Assembly (NCBI RefSeq): GCF_044793635.1
Contig: NZ_CP084992.1
Coordinates: forward strand, 620,001-684,000
Direction: 5' to 3'
Length of the DNA: 64,000 nt
DNA from: Virgibacillus_F necropolis_A
GTDB taxonomy: Bacteria > Bacillota > Bacilli > Bacillales > Amphibacillaceae
The number at the start of each line of letters is the position of its first letter. Position 1 is the stretch's first letter. The position numbers were made by a program, and so were the translations under genes. Under the pieces are notes generated by a model. The model did not search any database, was not told the DNA's origin, and saw only the letters and a list, made by a program, of their open reading frames with translations. This document shows positions 61,075 through 64,000 of the stretch, piece by piece.

Positions 61075-63417
61075 TTACTTAAGTTCTATTATGGTTACAC
61101 CGCTTCCACCTTCACCACTCACTCCAGCACGGATACTAGAAATTCTCGAGTGACGTTTGGCTAACTCTTGAACTCCTTTACGTAATGCCCCTGTTCCTTT
61201 TCCATGAATAATAGACACCTTCTGGTAACCAGCAAGAATCACGTCATCCATATACTTTTCTAATCGAAGTAAGGCATCTTCATACCGTTCACCCCGTAAA
61301 TCCAATTCAGGTCGTACATGAAAACTGGAACCTTTAACAGTTGCTAATGGTTTTTCTTTAAATTCTTTTTTCTCACTGATGAACTGAAGATCTTTCCTCT
61401 TAACTTTTACTTTCATTATGCCAACCTGTACCAAATATTCCTTATCACTTATTTTTTCTAGTACACTACCCTGTTGGTTTATGGTTAATAGCTTAATTGT
61501 GTCTCCAACCTGCAGGTCTTTTGCGTGGTCTCTTGGCGATGAACTCTTTTCCACCTGTTTATTTGAAAGGTTTGGCTTTGCATCTTCTAGCATTTTTTTG
61601 GCTTCGATCCATTCGTGTTCTTTCAAATTCGTGTTTGTCTGCATCTTTCTAATTTCTTCTATAATTAATTCGGCTTCTTCCCGTGCATCTTGAAGGGCTT
61701 TATTGGCTTTTTCCTCAGCCTTTTTGTACAAGGTTTCTCGTTTATCTTCAAAGTCTTTCCACTGTTTTTCCAAATCATGTTTAAGCTCTTCTGTTTGAAG
61801 CATCGTTTTATGTGCTGATTCGTAATCTTTTTCAGATTCCCGCTGCGATTTTTCAAGTGACGCAATCATGTTTTCCACACTTTTTGAATCAATGCCAATA
61901 TGACTTTTAGCACTTTCAATAATCGTTTCATTTAGCCCCAAACGTTTAGAAATTTCAAATGCATTACTCCGGCCTGGTACACCAAGTAATAAACGATAAG
62001 TTGGTTTTAATGACTCTACATCAAATTCAACAGAAGCGTTAACAACATTATCTCGGTTATATCCATATGCCTTAAGTTCAGGATAATGCGTAGTTGCGAT
62101 AACACGTGCACCCCGTTCAATAACCTCATCCAATAGTGACATTGCGAGGGCCGCACCTTCTTGTGGATCTGTCCCGGCACCTAACTCGTCAAATAAAACT
62201 AACGCTTTGTAATCAACATTTTTCATGATGTCTACAATATTTGTCATGTGGGAAGAAAATGTACTAAGATTTTGTTCAATAGACTGTTCATCACCAATGT
62301 CTGCATAGACATTTTCAAAAACAGCCATTTCACAACCATCAAGTGCAGGAACTTGTAACCCTGATTGTGCCATTAACGTACAGAGTCCAACCATTTTTAA
62401 GGTAACAGTTTTCCCACCTGTATTAGGTCCTGTAATAACGATGGAAGTAAAGTCCTCACCAATTTCAATATCGTTTGCAACAACTTCGGAAATAGGAATA
62501 AGTGGATGTCTAGCATGCTGCATTTTGATAATGCCTTTATCATTCATTTTCGGCATTGATGCCTTCATTGCCTGGCCTAATTTTGCTCTGGCAAACATGA
62601 AATCTATTTTCCCTAGTACTTTAACATTCTCAGTTAAAAAGACTTCCTCGTTTGCGATGTGCTCAGTAAGTTCTCGCAAGATACGATCAACTTCATGTTT
62701 TTCTTTAATAAATGATTCCTGTAGTTGATTATTTATATCTACTACTGATTTTGGTTCCATAAATAAAGTAGCTCCAGAAGCTGATTGGTCATGAACAATC
62801 CCACCTATAGAACCCCTATACTCTTGCTTTACAGGTAAAACATAACGATCATTCCGAATTGTTACAATCGGATCTGATAGCATTGCGCTTTTAGATTTTG
62901 TATAGCCATCTAATTTCTCTCGTACCCGACTTTCATAAGTTCGAATAGAAGACCGGATACTACGTAATTTTACAGATGCACTATCCATGACGTGACCGTG
63001 ATCATCAATACTGCTTTTTATATGTTGTTCTAAATCTCTAAGTGGCTCAATCCGATCTGTTAAGCTTTTTAATATCGGCAATTCTTCTTCTAATTTATCG
63101 ATAAAATTTTTAACTTGTCGGCCACCATAAATCGTATTAGCAATGTCTAAGCATTCTTCCGTACTCAGCACACCACCAATAACACTTCGCTTTATACTAG
63201 CCCGTATATCAAAGATACCGCCCAATGGAACAGCAAGATTTAACCGTAATATTTGGCCGGCTTCATCCGTTTCCTTTTGCACTTCCAATACATCATCCAG
63301 ATCTGTCAGCGGTTTTAATTGAAGTGCACGACTTTTACCTAGACTTGATGCAGCATATGAGCTCAGCTGCTCAATAATCTTATTAAATTCTAATACGCGA
63401 AGAATACGTTCATTCAT
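61075..63417 (-). CDS. mutS2: Endonuclease/ATPase MutS2
   Basis: MutS-like ATPase with a C-terminal Smr nuclease domain, implicated in recombination control and ribosome rescue in Firmicutes. The 780 residues contain the clamp/lever helices (1-300), Walker A VITGPNTGGKTVTLKMVGL near 330, Walker B LVLFDELGAGTDPQEGAAL near 407, a long coiled coil at about 515-640 and the Smr domain with LDLRGERYEDALLRLEKYMDD and IIHGKGTGALRKGVQE. ATG 63417. polX lies upstream. Confidence 0.97.
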   Translation of the reverse strand: MNERILRVLEFNKIIEQLSSYAASSLGKSRALQLKPLTDLDDVLEVQKETDEAGQILRLNLAVPLGGIFDIRASIKRSVIGGVLSTEECLDIANTIYGGRQVKNFIDKLEEELPILKSLTDRIEPLRDLEQHIKSSIDDHGHVMDSASVKLRSIRSSIRTYESRVREKLDGYTKSKSAMLSDPIVTIRNDRYVLPVKQEYRGSIGGIVHDQSASGATLFMEPKSVVDINNQLQESFIKEKHEVDRILRELTEHIANEEVFLTENVKVLGKIDFMFARAKLGQAMKASMPKMNDKGIIKMQHARHPLIPISEVVANDIEIGEDFTSIVITGPNTGGKTVTLKMVGLCTLMAQSGLQVPALDGCEMAVFENVYADIGDEQSIEQNLSTFSSHMTNIVDIMKNVDYKALVLFDELGAGTDPQEGAALAMSLLDEVIERGARVIATTHYPELKAYGYNRDNVVNASVEFDVESLKPTYRLLLGVPGRSNAFEISKRLGLNETIIESAKSHIGIDSKSVENMIASLEKSQRESEKDYESAHKTMLQTEELKHDLEKQWKDFEDKRETLYKKAEEKANKALQDAREEAELIIEEIRKMQTNTNLKEHEWIEAKKMLEDAKPNLSNKQVEKSSSPRDHAKDLQVGDTIKLLTINQQGSVLEKISDKEYLVQVGIMKVKVKRKDLQFISEKKEFKEKPLATVKGSSFHVRPELDLRGERYEDALLRLEKYMDDVILAGYQKVSIIHGKGTGALRKGVQELAKRHSRISSIRAGVSGEGGSGVTIIELK

Positions 63418-63439
63418 TATTACTTACTCCTTTATATAA

Positions 63440-63586
63440 GAAAAGCGCAAGCGCCCGTTAAGCGACCTATGGACTGGACTGAACCGAAGGAGATAAAGGA
63501 AACACGGTGAGCTAAGGCGAGCCGATGTTAACTTATCGTACGGAGGTGAAGGAAGTCCATTAGGCGCTGGGCGCTGGAGCTAGACA
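63440..63586 (+). repeat. Family A repeat, subtype 1
   Basis: TAAGAAAAGCGCAAGCGCCCG at the left, TTATCGTACGGAGG in the interior, GGCGCTGGGCGCTGGAGCTAGACA at the right (GGCGCT repeated). It is next to a subtype 3 copy; both lie between polX and mutS2. Confidence 0.82.
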
Positions 63587-63616
63587 GACTTTCGTTTATA
63601 CTTTCCTTGCCCTTAA

Positions 63617-63735
63617 GAAAAGCGCAAGCGCCTTGGTCAGCCCCGACAAGTTTAAGACGAATCTCTTAGTGATGATTTTTATCACAAAGAGATTTGACTT
63701 AAAACCTCAGGCGGGCTAGGCGCTGGAGCTGGACG
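63617..63735 (+). repeat. Family A repeat, subtype 3, copy 2
   Basis: TTAAGAAAAGCGCAAGCGCC with the same interior as the copy at 25338 (differing in a base or two) but a different right end, CGCTGGAGCTGGAC. The two repeats account for most of the gap 63418-63798; no gene is seen there. Confidence 0.85.
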
Positions 63736-63798
63736 TGGCTAATTAAGTACCTCATTTATCCACAGTGTTCCTAATTCATTATTTATTAAGCAACGAAA

Positions 63799-64000
63799 CT
63801 ACCTTTTTTGATTCATAAAATTTATCAATTTATCTTTCGACCATGTGTTGAGAACATTTTCTTTTTCAATCCACCCTTTTCGGGCTATTCCCACGCCATG
63901 TTTCATATTCTCAAGTGTATGGTAACTATGTGCATCTGTATTGATGACAATGTTCACACCACTCTCTTGTGCTGCACGTGCCCAATCTGCGGATATATCC
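63799..64000 (-). CDS. polX: DNA polymerase/3'-5' exonuclease PolX, C-terminal end (partial)
   Basis: Family X polymerase with a C-terminal PHP domain, used in repair. Only the last 66 codons are inside the window, ending TAG at 63799. They contain NIVINTDAHSYHTLENM with the PHP metal ligands D and H, then GVGIARKGWIEKENVLNTW, as in PolX of bacilli. It lies upstream of mutS2, the conserved order. The polymerase part is outside the window. Confidence 0.9.
   Translation of the reverse strand, partial: DISADWARAAQESGVNIVINTDAHSYHTLENMKHGVGIARKGWIEKENVLNTWSKDKLINFMNQKR

Overview
The window is a stretch of chromosome from a low-GC, endospore-forming Firmicute of the family Bacillaceae. Protein sequences and gene order follow the Bacillus subtilis minC-mreBCD ... 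hem ... lon-clpX-tig ... sdh ... uvrC-trxA-etf-fad ... mutS2-polX segment. The sequence style (many TTG starts, strong AGGAGG ribosome sites, AT-rich spacers, palindromic repeats) suggests an Oceanobacillus/Virgibacillus/Lentibacillus-like organism; the genus is an inference. Almost all core genes lie on the minus strand, so the operons read from high to low coordinates.

Layout: 1-2717 is cell shape and division (minC fragment, mreD, mreC, mreB). 3036-8080 holds radC, spoIIB, a membrane GAF-GGDEF diguanylate cyclase and folC. 8172-9942 carries two tandem plus-strand ATP-grasp ligases. 9990-12910 is valS with a complete T-box leader. 13049-15070 has a small membrane protein, a degenerate ysxE-position protein and a short SpoVID. 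15071-15727 is a block of nested palindromic repeats. 15728-21965 is the haem operon hemAXCDBL. 22185-25088 holds a membrane protein and a polar amino-acid ABC transporter. 25550-33038 is engB, lonA, clpX, tig and ysoA.

33334-41747 is the main accessory region. It holds a CotY/CotZ-like crust protein, a collagen-like protein fused to a probable SPOCS (DUF3794) domain, a 42-residue CGCGGK-tailed peptide, a JAMM metalloprotease translationally coupled to a coiled-coil protein, a Cys/Thr-rich beta protein, two unknown proteins, an IS110-family element followed by a strongly structured non-coding segment, and a second coiled-coil protein. Two of these genes have matches to the sigma-K promoter (AC-N16/17-CATAnnnTA), as does gerE. 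I read this as a late-mother-cell spore-surface island.

41841-64000 returns to core genes: mhqD with an MhqR-type operator, tRNA-Arg and tRNA-Gly behind a consensus promoter, ysnB, the XTP pyrophosphatase, rph, gerM, racE, ysmB, gerE, ysmA, sdhCAB, yslB, uvrC, trxA, etfBA, fadB, fadR with a FadR-type operator, lcfA, a 24-residue hydrophobic peptide, yshE, mutS2 and the end of polX.

Three families of intergenic palindromic repeats are scattered through the window. Family A (GAAAAGCG...CTAGACA, at least ten copies) abuts TAG stop codons of three genes (spoVID, etfA, fadB). Compared with my recollection of B. subtilis gene order, maf, comC, lonB, lysC and the leu/ilv block are absent from their usual places.
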